Assembly (NCBI RefSeq): GCF_029855045.1
Contig: NZ_CP123228.1
Coordinates: forward strand, 3,224,001-3,288,000
DNA: 64,000 nt
Direction: 5' to 3'
Origin: Piscinibacter sp. XHJ-5
GTDB lineage: Bacteria; Pseudomonadota; Gammaproteobacteria; Burkholderiales; Burkholderiaceae_C
Positions 46,671 through 55,621 of this stretch are shown in pieces. Numbering within the stretch: position 1 is the first letter of the stretch; each line of letters begins with the position of its first letter. A program made the translations under genes and the position numbers. The notes under the pieces were generated by a model. The model saw only the letters and a program-made list of their open reading frames with translations, was not told the DNA's origin and did no database searches.

Positions 46671-47021
46671 ATGACTCCATTCTCGCGCCGCTTGCGGGAG
46701 CTACGACGAAGCCGCGCCATCCGGCAGGCTGACCTGGCCCGGCTATTGGGTTATGAGCAGAGCTATGTCTCGGCCCTTGAACTTGGCATCAAGGGGCCTC
46801 CGACGCCAGCCTTCATGGACCGCCTTGATCAGGTGCTACAGCTGACGGAGGCCGAACGAGGCGAGGTGCGCGAGGCCGCGCGTGCATCTCAACGCAAGCT
46901 AGTCATCGGAACCGATGCGCCCGTCGAGGTGTTCTGGCTCATGGATCGCCTGCGCCAAGAGCTCGCTCAACTGCATCCGGAGCAAATCAAGCTGATCGAT
47001 GGCGTGCTTCGAATGAGGTAG
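46671..47021 (+). CDS. XRE-family regulator of the transposition module
   Basis: The 116-residue protein has an N-terminal helix-turn-helix (RLRELRRSRAIRQADLARLL, then GYEQSYVSALELGIKGPP) and a C-terminal helical part (FWLMDRLRQELAQLHPEQIKLIDGVL) that may dimerise. It is the first gene after a strong promoter and two palindromes, so it probably controls itself and the transposition genes. Similar small XRE proteins accompany several Tn7-like elements. Confidence 0.85.
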   Translation: MTPFSRRLRELRRSRAIRQADLARLLGYEQSYVSALELGIKGPPTPAFMDRLDQVLQLTEAERGEVREAARASQRKLVIGTDAPVEVFWLMDRLRQELAQLHPEQIKLIDGVLRMR

Positions 47022-47096
47022 ATCTTGGCGGAGGCGGTTCCGCCGGTGGCTGACCGGAGCAGTCGCCGAAGCAAGAAGGAGCTCACCATGTAGAAA

Positions 47097-47122
47097 CGGG
47101 ACAAACCATTCGGCCTGTCCCG
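47097..47122. terminator. Hairpin between XRE and transposase genes
   Basis: CGGGACA (47097-47103) pairs with TGTCCCG (47116-47122) around a 12-base loop. There is no U-run, so it is a weak terminator or attenuator candidate. Just upstream an AAGGAG site precedes ATG directly followed by TAG (47088-47093). Confidence 0.3.
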
Positions 47123-47307
47123 TCGCTGGGCGCTTCGCGTGCACCCGTAGTTGCTACCTACCGGTCAAGTATCGCGAGCGCCCCGCTCGACGTCAAGCCG
47201 AAGTTCCCATCACCAGCACGACCGCTGGGCTTCTTGCCCGGCAGGGAGATCTTTTATCTCCAGCGCAGGTGGTGCACCAGGCGCGATCACAGCTTGTGGA
47301 GACGAGG

Positions 47308-49359
47308 ATGAGGAATGGGGCACTCATGGGCAGGACCCTTCGCGGCATCACCGATCGCGAAGACTTCGACATCGACGCTTGGCCGGACATTGACGAGGGC
47401 GCGCTTCCCGAAGACATGCGCGCCGCCTATCGCAATCGAAAGAGAGCGATTCGGCTGTACATCGTCGAAGGCGCAACGGCGTCGACCATCCGCAGCGAAT
47501 GCCGACTGAGCGCCCGCTACTTGAATCGGCTGGTCCGTCAGCGTTGCATGAGAACGCACCCGGACGGCCGGATCTGGGGATGGCGAGCTCTTGTGCCTCG
47601 CGTACGGGTCGAGCCTTACCGGCGCAAGAAGCCAGTTCGCGTCAACGCTCAGGGACGCGGAGCAGTTGCGGCGCTCCAACTGCTCCTTCAGCTTGAACCG
47701 GATTTCGCCGTCAGACTCGAGACCAAGATCCTGAAGGCTTGTCCAGCTCAGCAGCTCGGCGAAGTCCGTCGACCACGGCACGCGGTTTGGGCATGGGCCC
47801 TTGATGAGCTGAGGAAGCTTGGATACGAAGCCCGCAACGAGTGGCCCTTCAACGTCGCATCAATGGGTTACTGGGCGCTGTACCGGCACGCAAACAAGCT
47901 GATGGTCGCGAACCCAGCTCAAGCTGCTCAAATTGTTGGCGGGCCGGATCTTGCGAAGAAACTGAAGAGCGGCGATGGCGTTGATCGACCAGTGCTCAAG
48001 CCATTCGAGCGCGTCGAAATGGACGCACACCATATTGACGGTCGCTTCGTCGTGCTCATTCCGCAGCCTCACGGCGGGTGGAGCCCGAAGCTGATTCACC
48101 GCCTTTGGATCATCGTTCTCCTTGAGGTGGTGTCGCGCGCCGTCATCGGGTATCACCTGAGCTTCAACTTCGAGGTCACGAAGGAGGACACCGCTCGCGC
48201 CATCAAGAAGGCGCTCACACGGTGGCGACGGCGCGACATCCGCTTCAGCGATCGGGCGTACTGTGACGACGCGGCGTTGCCGTCGGGGCACCACGAGCGC
48301 TACGTCGGTCAATGCTGGAACGAGACCAGCGTCGACGGCGCCCTGGCCGAGACATGCAAGACCGTACGGGACACGTTGCGTGAAGTGGTCGGGTCCAGCC
48401 TGCTGGATCCCACTACCGGGTTCGCGAAGCGGCGCAGCAAGGACGACCGGCCGTTCATCGAATCCTTCAATCGGGCGCTGGCCAGCCGAGGCCTGCAGCG
48501 CCTGTCCAACACAACGGGCGGCAAGCCGGCCGACAAGCAGGGGCGAGATCCCGAGAAGATTGCGGTTATCAGCGAGTTTCAGGTCGAGTACGCCGAGGAG
48601 CTGCTTGACGTCCTCGTCGCGAACTACAACGCGACACCGCATTCCGGCCTCGGCTACCGGACACCGCTGCAAATGCTCGATTTCCAAGCGATGTCAGGAC
48701 GCCTCCGCCCCCGGTACGCGGATCCCGAATCTGTGCAGGGACTTCTTAGCGTCCGCAAGCTTTGCATCGTGCGCGGTGGTTTCGCAGAAGGTCGCGCGCC
48801 CTACGTTGAGTTCTACAACGCCAGGTACTCGAGCGAGCTGCTCAATCAGCGAAACGATCTTGTGGGTCGGCGCATCTGGGTGATCAATCATCTCGAGGAC
48901 GATGCCAGGCTTGCTCGCGCTTCAACCCAAGAGGGCATCTCACTCGGCGTGCTACGAGCCCAGTCACCATGGCACTTCACGCCGCATAGCCTGGCCATTC
49001 GGAGTGCAATCAAATCGTTTGTTCATCAACGCCGAATCGCATTGGGAAACGGCGGCGACGCAGCAATGACGTTCATGAAGTTCGTCGAGGAAGAGGCTCC
49101 GCGAAGAAAGCTCCCAGTTCACCCGGCCTACCTAGAGCTTAGGCGAATACTGCTGGAGTACGACGAACTTCGCTCCGGCGAGGAGCAGTTGAAAGCTGCC
49201 CGCGCCCGCTTGGCCGAGACGGGGTCGCGAAACGAAGTCGTTGTCAAACCGCGGAAATTGGTGACGGTGGGGGGCCGTGCTCCTGAAACGCCAACGAGCC
49301 GATCGAACAGCCCTACGAGAGGCTCGCTGCCGCCGCTGCGCAAGGCAGCGAGCGGCTGA
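47308..49359 (+). CDS. TnsB/TniA-like DDE transposase (Mu-type integrase core)
   Basis: ATG 47308, six bases after GGAG, gives 683 residues. Helix-turn-helix regions (IVEGATASTIRSECRLSARY, then LNRLVRQRC) precede a retroviral-integrase-like core. Candidate catalytic acids are Asp239 (VEMDAHHID), Asp343 (TSVDGAL) and Glu385 (DRPFIESFNRAL). The Mu-transposase C-terminal beta barrel follows, with NATPHSGLGYRTPLQML and YVEFYNARYSSELL. This is the TnsB/TniA architecture that cuts 3' ends and joins them to target DNA. No TnsA endonuclease gene is present, so cointegrate formation or a resolvase elsewhere is expected. A TnsC-like ATPase follows 19 bases later. Confidence 0.85.
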   Translation: MRNGALMGRTLRGITDREDFDIDAWPDIDEGALPEDMRAAYRNRKRAIRLYIVEGATASTIRSECRLSARYLNRLVRQRCMRTHPDGRIWGWRALVPRVRVEPYRRKKPVRVNAQGRGAVAALQLLLQLEPDFAVRLETKILKACPAQQLGEVRRPRHAVWAWALDELRKLGYEARNEWPFNVASMGYWALYRHANKLMVANPAQAAQIVGGPDLAKKLKSGDGVDRPVLKPFERVEMDAHHIDGRFVVLIPQPHGGWSPKLIHRLWIIVLLEVVSRAVIGYHLSFNFEVTKEDTARAIKKALTRWRRRDIRFSDRAYCDDAALPSGHHERYVGQCWNETSVDGALAETCKTVRDTLREVVGSSLLDPTTGFAKRRSKDDRPFIESFNRALASRGLQRLSNTTGGKPADKQGRDPEKIAVISEFQVEYAEELLDVLVANYNATPHSGLGYRTPLQMLDFQAMSGRLRPRYADPESVQGLLSVRKLCIVRGGFAEGRAPYVEFYNARYSSELLNQRNDLVGRRIWVINHLEDDARLARASTQEGISLGVLRAQSPWHFTPHSLAIRSAIKSFVHQRRIALGNGGDAAMTFMKFVEEEAPRRKLPVHPAYLELRRILLEYDELRSGEEQLKAARARLAETGSRNEVVVKPRKLVTVGGRAPETPTSRSNSPTRGSLPPLRKAASG

Positions 49360-49378
49360 GGAGTTCGGGGAGCTCGCG

Positions 49379-50395
49379 ATGAAAAGCAACATGCCGAGTC
49401 ATGTTGATCCACGGCATCCTGTCATTCGGCAGGAATACGGGATCTTCACCCCACCGGTGCATGCGATGGCGCAGACGATCGGCGATTGGATCGATCAACG
49501 GCAGCCAGGCGGGTACATCTACGGTCCATCCCGCTTTGGCAAATCGAACGGCGTGAGGTGGCACGTCAGATCGATTCTGGAAGATCGATTTGGCCGCAAG
49601 ATCCCGCTGCACATCTGGAGTCGCCCGTATGACCCGCAGCCGACGGAAGGCCAATTTTGGCAATCTGTCGGTCTGGCCTTTGGCCATCGCTACGCGAAGT
49701 CGCGTGCCACGCGGGCAGATCGACGCCAATCACTGAAGGAGTTCTTGATCGCTTCAGCGGAGCGCAGCGGCGGCAACTACGTCGTCATCGTCATTGACGA
49801 AGCCCAAGAGATGACGTATCGGGAGTGGCAATGGTTGCTCTCGCTCCAGAACGCCTTGGACATGGACGGCTATCGAATGAGCGTCTTCTCCATAGCGTCC
49901 CACCAGATGGGCTACACATACGAGTTGCTGGGACGGGCCGAACAGGCCCACGTGGCAGCTCGGTTCATGGTTGCGCACTGGCCTTTCCCCGGCATATGCG
50001 GTCTCGATGAAGTCGAATACGCGCTGAGGGGATACGACGAGTTGTCGGAATGGCCGGAGGGTAGCGGGACCTCCTTTCTCGCCCACTTCGCACCCGAGGC
50101 ATTCGCGCAAGGCGCTCGACTCTCACCATGGTCCGTCACCGTCTGGCGAGTGCTTGACGCGCTGCTGCCACCACACTACGAAGGGGAGGTCTCCTTCCCG
50201 ATGCAGCACCTGGTACGGTCCGTGGAGGAACTCCTCATGCGGGCTGCACGCGGAGCTCCTTGGGAAGAAGTGACGGCGGAACCGTCGTGGCTGGAAGTCA
50301 TCGCACAGACGGGCTTCACAGACCACATGCGGCTGATTTCCGCGAGCATGCCGAAGAGACGAGGTGGGCGTAGGGCTTCCGAGCTAAGGCGATAA
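49379..50395 (+). CDS. TnsC/TniB-like AAA+ transposition ATPase
   Basis: The 338-residue protein starts at ATG 49379. Walker A is GPSRFGKSN (about residues 49-57), Walker B VVIVIDEAQEM (about 135-145), and a sensor-like SIASHQMGY follows. In Tn7/Tn5053-type systems this ATPase forms a filament on target DNA, binds the TniQ protein and activates the transposase. The C-terminus is basic (KRRGGRRASELRR). It overlaps none of its neighbours but lies three bases before the TniQ-like gene, forming a compact operon. Confidence 0.85.
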   Translation: MKSNMPSHVDPRHPVIRQEYGIFTPPVHAMAQTIGDWIDQRQPGGYIYGPSRFGKSNGVRWHVRSILEDRFGRKIPLHIWSRPYDPQPTEGQFWQSVGLAFGHRYAKSRATRADRRQSLKEFLIASAERSGGNYVVIVIDEAQEMTYREWQWLLSLQNALDMDGYRMSVFSIASHQMGYTYELLGRAEQAHVAARFMVAHWPFPGICGLDEVEYALRGYDELSEWPEGSGTSFLAHFAPEAFAQGARLSPWSVTVWRVLDALLPPHYEGEVSFPMQHLVRSVEELLMRAARGAPWEEVTAEPSWLEVIAQTGFTDHMRLISASMPKRRGGRRASELRR

Positions 50396-50398
50396 CGC

Positions 50399-52216
50399 AT
50401 GCCGACCAGCCCAAAACCAGTTGAGCGGCTCCCTTACGGAAGAGGGGCCCGCGTGACTTGGCACAGAGGGAGCATCCAGCCCTATTCATCTATATGGGTC
50501 ACGGTGCAGCGGTTCCTTCTGCTTAACCGCCCAACGTCCGCCGCATTCGAGCAAGACTTTTTCGTCGACCCGACGCGGAAGCAAAATTGGGCTTCGCTCA
50601 ACGGGAACGGGCCTGTCTTCGGCGCCTGTGCGATTCGTACTGCACGCTTCGCAAGAGTGCTCGGTGAGCCGCGTGGCGTGTTCGACTGGTCCTACGTCCG
50701 TCAGTATCCGGCCGCATTTCGGCCGCTGTTTCGTGGCTTCGCGGCGTGTCCGGCTTGCCTTGCCGAGGGCTTTCACTCCGTCCTGTATTCGCTGAAGGGC
50801 CTGCTTCATTGTCCGGTCCACTCCGAAAAGTTCTTCGGATGCGATCGATGTGGCGATCGAATATCAGCGCGCCTTGCAGGCCGCACTTCGGACGAGACCG
50901 ACGAGTGTCCTTGCGGCAGGCTCAAAATGCCTTCCCATGCGGCAAGACGCCCTGCCGCAAACAACGAGCGAGACGAAGCTCTCGCGACACTGACGCAGTG
51001 GATTGTTGCCATCGGCAAGCGAGGTTGGTTTGATCTCGGCACCGCCGCGAGCGACGAGTCCCACATCGAACAGTGGCAACAGCACTTCCGCTTCTGGCAA
51101 CGGCGACTTGGCTTGCCGGCGCCCCTGCCATGGTGGCCGCCGGCGACTTGGGCGACTCAGGGCCATGTCTGCACGCGGTACGTGCAGTACGGTGGCCTTG
51201 AGACTGTCACTCATCCGTCGAAGGCGCCGGACTTGAGGGTCGCGCCTTCAGGACGAGCTCCGTCCTCGACCGGTGACCTGGCGCGAGACGCGAGTGCCAC
51301 GTTCAAGTCGATGAAGCGTTACTTGCTACGGCATGTCTTGCGCAATCGCCGCGGTTGGATGGCACGTATGGCCGCTTCGAGCGACGCGGACGTCATCGGG
51401 AAGAGCATCCTTGCGGGCAACGAGGAGGTTCGCTGTGCGTGGGCCCTGCTGATTTGGTGGCAAACCGGTGTACATAGCTTGAGCCTGCGCGACTGGTTCG
51501 GGCGCCAGCGCTTCTGCTTCGTGCCGCGCCACAATGATTCGCGACCGGGGTCCATGGACGAAAGTCCAGACCTCCGGTTCGTCGACAGCGAACCAGTGCG
51601 AGCGTGGATCGCGCAATGGCGTTGCGCATCGGCCCTGTTGCGAACTTGGGAAGCAGCGGTCGACAGAGCGCGGAATATCAAGCTGGTTGGCGACGTTCAG
51701 TGGGGACGAGGCGTGGCTTGGGGCCACCACAACCTCCAATGCTGGAGTGCTGCTCGGGAGGAGGGAGGACGAATCGGTTTGTATGTCGAGTGTCCCCGCG
51801 CGCCCCTGTGGCATGCCGCTCCCAGGTTGGACAAGGAAGGCCGTCAGCAACGCTGGCTGTCTGCGATGTCTCGCCGTTTCAAGGCAGTGGCCGCGCTCGT
51901 TTCGGCGGAGTGCATCTGGTACGACAGCCGAACTATGGATTGGACAACTCGAATCGGGCCCATGCCGACAAATCCACCGGAGTGCAGGCAACACCGCATG
52001 CTTCCGCCATCACGGCATCTCCACTTCACCGTGTTTCCGTGGGCGGGAACCGACGATCCAGGTTCCGCGTTTGTGGCGCGATGCATCGGTTTGCCTTTGG
52101 CCTGTACTGGGCCGTCCGCTCGCGAAGCAATCCGCGGTCTGAAGTTTGCGGTAGACCGCTACCTTAGGGCCTTCCCGGCGCAAGCGCCGGCCTCGACGTG
52201 CGCGTCCGCAAGCTAG
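50399..52216 (+). CDS. Long TniQ/TnsD-like target-selection protein
   Basis: The 605-residue protein has the TniQ pattern at about residues 115-165: FAACPACLAEGFHSVLYSLKG, then LLHCPVHSEKFFGCDRCGDR. This is a zinc-binding Cys/His cluster, with a further ECPCGR. A long C-terminal part without recognised motif follows (contains WLARMAASSDADVIGKS-type helix and several Trp). Short TniQ proteins (Tn5053, CAST) are about 400 residues or less; TnsD-type proteins that recognise a specific att site carry such long extensions. It therefore probably directs insertion to a fixed site. It overlaps the convergent next gene by 4 bases. Confidence 0.75.
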   Translation: MPTSPKPVERLPYGRGARVTWHRGSIQPYSSIWVTVQRFLLLNRPTSAAFEQDFFVDPTRKQNWASLNGNGPVFGACAIRTARFARVLGEPRGVFDWSYVRQYPAAFRPLFRGFAACPACLAEGFHSVLYSLKGLLHCPVHSEKFFGCDRCGDRISARLAGRTSDETDECPCGRLKMPSHAARRPAANNERDEALATLTQWIVAIGKRGWFDLGTAASDESHIEQWQQHFRFWQRRLGLPAPLPWWPPATWATQGHVCTRYVQYGGLETVTHPSKAPDLRVAPSGRAPSSTGDLARDASATFKSMKRYLLRHVLRNRRGWMARMAASSDADVIGKSILAGNEEVRCAWALLIWWQTGVHSLSLRDWFGRQRFCFVPRHNDSRPGSMDESPDLRFVDSEPVRAWIAQWRCASALLRTWEAAVDRARNIKLVGDVQWGRGVAWGHHNLQCWSAAREEGGRIGLYVECPRAPLWHAAPRLDKEGRQQRWLSAMSRRFKAVAALVSAECIWYDSRTMDWTTRIGPMPTNPPECRQHRMLPPSRHLHFTVFPWAGTDDPGSAFVARCIGLPLACTGPSAREAIRGLKFAVDRYLRAFPAQAPASTCASAS

Positions 52217-52638
52217 CCACTGGCATCAAACAGTCCATGCGCGAACTCGCTCGCGTGCCTCAGGCCTTCTTCCGTAAGAGACAGGCGCACCCGCTTGTGC
52301 GGTTGGATGCTGAGTGGCCGCATCAGCACCACCCAACCGCGGCGCCGGTAGGTCTCGACGCTGACGGCGATGTAGAGCACACCGAGCCATGTCAGCATGA
52401 CATCCGGATCAAAGCGATGGTCTGGTCGATGCAGCTCTCCCGACCTGGCAATGATGACCACTGACAGGAGGTCGTCGGTCGTCGTGGACTGGTCGCCATC
52501 GCGAAACTTGACCAAGAGTCGCCTGAGGCCGTCCAGCTCCTCGTCGGCAATGGCCGCCAGCCAGTGCCCCAGGTAAAACGCAAGTGACTTGTCGGGACGG
52601 GAAGCGAGGTAGCTTGACAAGCTCTCGCTGAAGCGCAT
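52213..52638 (-). CDS. Unrecognised small protein after the TniQ-like gene
   Basis: ATG 52638 is preferred for its GAGGGGG site; a longer form from 52680 or TTG 52695 is possible. The 141-residue protein is soluble with a helical N-terminal half and a C-terminal end reading VLMRPLSIQPHKRVRLSLTEEGLRHA, which looks like the wing and final helix of a winged-helix regulator. No close family is recognised. It may be a transposon-encoded accessory or regulator, since it lies within the element's right part and its stop overlaps that of the TniQ-like gene. Confidence 0.5.
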   Translation of the reverse strand: MRFSESLSSYLASRPDKSLAFYLGHWLAAIADEELDGLRRLLVKFRDGDQSTTTDDLLSVVIIARSGELHRPDHRFDPDVMLTWLGVLYIAVSVETYRRRGWVVLMRPLSIQPHKRVRLSLTEEGLRHASEFAHGLFDASG

Positions 52639-52814
52639 GTCCGCCCCCTCTGGGTGTCGGAACTTGATCGTTCTACTCATCTCCACCTGCGCCAACAGCG
52701 AGCAGCTCCCTTCCGCGCGAGGCGGGAGTCTTCACTTCCCCACAGACGAATATATGCGATTTTGGAATATTCGAAAGTCGAATTCACTGTGTCGAGCCGC
52801 AACCGCCGTGGCTC

Positions 52815-53138
52815 ATGCAGAAGACCCTGTACTCCCGCGAATACCGAATACTTCTCACGATCCTGAAGGACATGAGGAAGACGACTGGGGTCACCCAGGG
52901 CGCGCTCGCTGAACGACTCGGCATGCGGCAGAGCGACGTCAGCAAGTGCGAAGCCGGTTCACGGCGCCTTGATGTGATCGAGCTGAAGTTCTGGACCGCC
53001 GCGCTCGGCTTCGGCGTCAACGACGTGTTGGCGGAGCTCGATGGGCGGCTTGCGGCGGATGTCGTATGGACGCAGCCAGCGAGTCCACGCGGTCCGACCC
53101 GCTCACGGCGCGTTCGTTCGAACAGTAGTGCTCGATGA
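52815..53138 (+). CDS. XRE-family regulator
   Basis: The 107-residue protein consists of an XRE helix-turn-helix: LLTILKDMRKTTGVTQGALAERLG, MRQSDVSKCEAGSRRLDV, then IELKFWTAALGF. A charged tail with RRVRSNSSAR follows. It resembles antitoxin-type or phage-type regulators. The upstream 130 bases are AT-rich (GACGAATATATGCGATTTTGG), suggesting its own promoter, divergent to the gene at 52213-52638. The target is unknown. Confidence 0.8.
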   Translation: MQKTLYSREYRILLTILKDMRKTTGVTQGALAERLGMRQSDVSKCEAGSRRLDVIELKFWTAALGFGVNDVLAELDGRLAADVVWTQPASPRGPTRSRRVRSNSSAR

Positions 53139-53310
53139 ATGCAAGCTCGACCCGCGCTCGAGAGGCTTTGCGCCAGACGGGTAGCGTCCGCCTCTACGTG
53201 TTCGAGTGCCCTGGTCGGCGCTCGCCTCGGGGTGTGCGACACGACTCATTTCTCGCGTTTTCAGGGCCTTCAGGCGGTAAAATTCGATAGTGCTGCGCAG
53301 GGAGATTTCA

Positions 53311-53505
53311 ATGGCTACGACTACTGAGAAAGACCGCCGCCGCGCCGTCACTCAAGCTCTGGCCAGCGTGCGCATAGAAGGCTTCGAACACGATGCCGAA
53401 TACCTCTCCTTGCTCGAACGCTATGTCGCTGGCGAGCTGTCGCTGGCGGAGGTGCGCGCCAAGACGGGCGGCGCCTTCGGCCCGCGCGCCCAAGCGGCCG
53501 TGTGA
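53311..53505 (+). CDS. VbhA-like antitoxin (orphan)
   Basis: ATG 53311 with AGGGAG upstream gives 64 residues. The pattern RRRAVTQALASVRIEGFEHD, then LSLLERYVAGELSLAEV is that of the antitoxin VbhA domain, the short helical inhibitor of Fic AMP-transferases. The family is normally followed immediately by a Fic toxin gene. Here no open frame follows, only about 90 bases in the same frame reading GIRDAEHLQQFGYR with stops after, a weak echo of a Fic N-terminus. It may be a surviving antitoxin after toxin loss. Confidence 0.6.
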   Translation: MATTTEKDRRRAVTQALASVRIEGFEHDAEYLSLLERYVAGELSLAEVRAKTGGAFGPRAQAAV

Positions 53506-54069
53506 GCCAAGGCTGGCATCCGGGACGCTGAACACCTCCAGCAGTTCGGGTATCGCAGCACAGATCGAGATGAAGTCGCTGCTGGCCCAAGCTGGCAGGG
53601 AGCCAAATAGGCGAAGATCGCGTCGCGCGATGTCACGGTTGAAGCGTACGCCCGCGGGCGAGCCTCTCAAGCGACTGCTTCCGCGAACCTGTTACCCGGG
53701 TTAGTCCACGCGTTCATCGGGTCAACTTCAGGACGGCAGCGGTTGCGGACGGTGACGACTGGCAGACGTACTCGCGCTTCCTGCCATCAAGCTGTCGTTG
53801 CGGCCAGCGACCGGCGGCGGCTCGAAGGGCGGCTTCATGAGGTGCTGCGGTCGTAGCGCTTTGCAACGCGGTTCGGCGGCGCCGGTGACCGGTCCAGTAC
53901 CGCGCGAACTTCGCGACACGTTCAGGCCCGCGTCCCTTAGGCAAAAATCGAGGCGTCTTCACGGTCGAACACCGGCAGTGCACAAGCGGCCGCGGCCGGA
54001 GGCGTCCCCACTGAAGGATCGACATCGCACCACTACACTGCGCCCCAGACAAGCAGGATTCGAAGACCA
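53506..54069. other. 560-base stretch without an intact gene
   Basis: The first part may be the eroded start of a Fic toxin (see the preceding entry). The remainder shows no open frame with a start site and family likeness on either strand, no tRNA and no strong palindrome. It could contain the right side of the mobile element, but no repeat matching the left-end sites was found here. Confidence 0.4.
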
Positions 54070-55197
54070 ATGATGGATCGGGATGACGAATGGGCCGCGG
54101 AGGCGGCAGAAGAAGCGGCCGATCGAGAGCGCAAGAAGGAAGCGCCGCCGCCGATGGGCCATGAGGAGTTCCTGGCGTGGCGTTCGCCGCGCGTCGTGAC
54201 CGGCGGGCCCGTCCGTCTCGACAACCCGCTCTGGCAGTGGCTCGTCCGGACGCGCCATTCCGGCTACGGCGCGAACGCCGTGATGCAGGGGCCTTCGTCA
54301 TCCACCGCCGGGCCCGTGTGGTGTTTCAATCGCTTCGGCAAGAGCGAGACGACGCTGCCGGATGGCCGGATCGTTCACATCGCCGGCGAGCACGAGGACT
54401 ACTACGACCCTGACTTCTACATCTACAACGATGTCGTCGTCATTGACCGCGATGGTTCCATTGCGATCAATGGCTATTCGCGGGATCTCTTTCCCCCTAC
54501 CGACTTTCACAGTGCCACGCTGGTGGGCAGCACTATCTTCATTATTGGCTGCCTTGGGTATCAGCATCAGCGCATGGTTGGGTCGACCCCCGTCCTCCGG
54601 CTCGATGTCGGCACGATGAGCATCGAGCCGGTCGCAACGAGCGGCGAGGCTCCTGGCTGGATTCATCGGCACGCGGCAGAGCTCGCCGACGACGGAAAGA
54701 CCATCGTGGTGCGCGGCGGCGAGCTTTGGCTCGGGGGCGAACGTACGATGCAAGAGAACATCGATGCCTGGGCATTGGACACGACGACCGGCGCGTGGAC
54801 TCGGTTGAGCGCGCAGGACTGGCAGCGATGGACGATGGTGCGAAAGGACCGCAAGCGCAATCGCCTGTGGGACACGCGCCAGGAGCACTGGAATCACGAC
54901 CATGCCTCGCTTGGCCTCGAAAGCTACTGGAGGCACGCCGAAGCGCCGGACTTCGATGCCCTCGACGCCTTGTACAGGGTCGACCCCACCGCCCCCCCGC
55001 CCGAGCAAGGCTCCGACCACAACATCTTCCTGGCCACAATCGACGGCATTACGGTGAGGTTCAAGGAAGACGGATGGTCAGTGCAAGCGATGGTCGAAGG
55101 AAGGCTCTCTGACTTGCGCCTCGACGAACTCAAGCGTGCGACGCTGGCAACGCTTGAGAAGCTGGATGCCGGTGAGTGGGAAATCGAGCCCAGCTGA
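54070..55197 (+). CDS. Propeller-like hypothetical protein
   Basis: The 375-residue protein has no signal peptide or membrane span. After a charged helical N-terminus (WAAEAAEEAADRERKKEAPP) it shows blocks reminiscent of kelch/beta-propeller blades: FNRFGKSETTLPDGRIVHIAGEHED, FHSATLVGSTIFIIGCLGY, and AWALDTTTGAWTRLS. I infer a propeller-like fold by this pattern only. It is followed by 420 bases without genes. It may be accessory cargo; codon use looks similar to the chromosome. Confidence 0.6.
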   Translation: MMDRDDEWAAEAAEEAADRERKKEAPPPMGHEEFLAWRSPRVVTGGPVRLDNPLWQWLVRTRHSGYGANAVMQGPSSSTAGPVWCFNRFGKSETTLPDGRIVHIAGEHEDYYDPDFYIYNDVVVIDRDGSIAINGYSRDLFPPTDFHSATLVGSTIFIIGCLGYQHQRMVGSTPVLRLDVGTMSIEPVATSGEAPGWIHRHAAELADDGKTIVVRGGELWLGGERTMQENIDAWALDTTTGAWTRLSAQDWQRWTMVRKDRKRNRLWDTRQEHWNHDHASLGLESYWRHAEAPDFDALDALYRVDPTAPPPEQGSDHNIFLATIDGITVRFKEDGWSVQAMVEGRLSDLRLDELKRATLATLEKLDAGEWEIEPS

Positions 55198-55214
55198 GCT
55201 CTTCGCAAGCGGCC

Positions 55215-55328
55215 GATGGCCGGTTTGAGCCACACAATCCGGCGCTCTAACCCGTCGTTGAGATTCGACCGCTGCTCGCCAGTTGACCTGCTTCATGGTC
55301 GAGGCGCGACCGGCTCAGACCGGCCATC
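55215..55328. repeat. 17-base inverted repeat in a gene-free stretch
   Basis: GATGGCCGGTTTGAGCC (55215-55231) and GGCTCAGACCGGCCATC (55312-55328) are complementary at 16 of 17 positions, 80 bases apart. The rest of the 55,198-55,621 interval shows no gene. It could fold as a large hairpin or mark a small decayed element. Confidence 0.5.
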
Positions 55329-55621
55329 AACCGTCGCTCGACAAGGACAGCTTCCCAGCATCGAGTTTGAGTTAATCGCACGAGCGCGCGCGGACAAGAG
55401 TCTGTCTGAAACGCGGGCCAAGGACTGTTGCGAGATTGGTTCAGCACGAGGCTTGCTGCAACAAACCTCGGGGTGCGCTCTACCGGCGGCAGCGGTTCGG
55501 CTCGTGCCGGCTGCGACGAACCGACGTGCTTCGCGCGCTCGGGCCGGGAGCCGCTCCCGCTTGCGCGGATCGACAGGGAGATGCTTAATCGATCGACTGA
55601 CGCACATCCAAGGAGACGACC

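Noticed and set aside
55241..55290. TCTAACCCGTCGTTGAGA after the propeller-like gene resembles the beginning of an integron attC site.
   Set aside because: No matching GTTAGA-type right core site and no complementary arm were found within the usual 60-140 bases, and no integrase gene is present.
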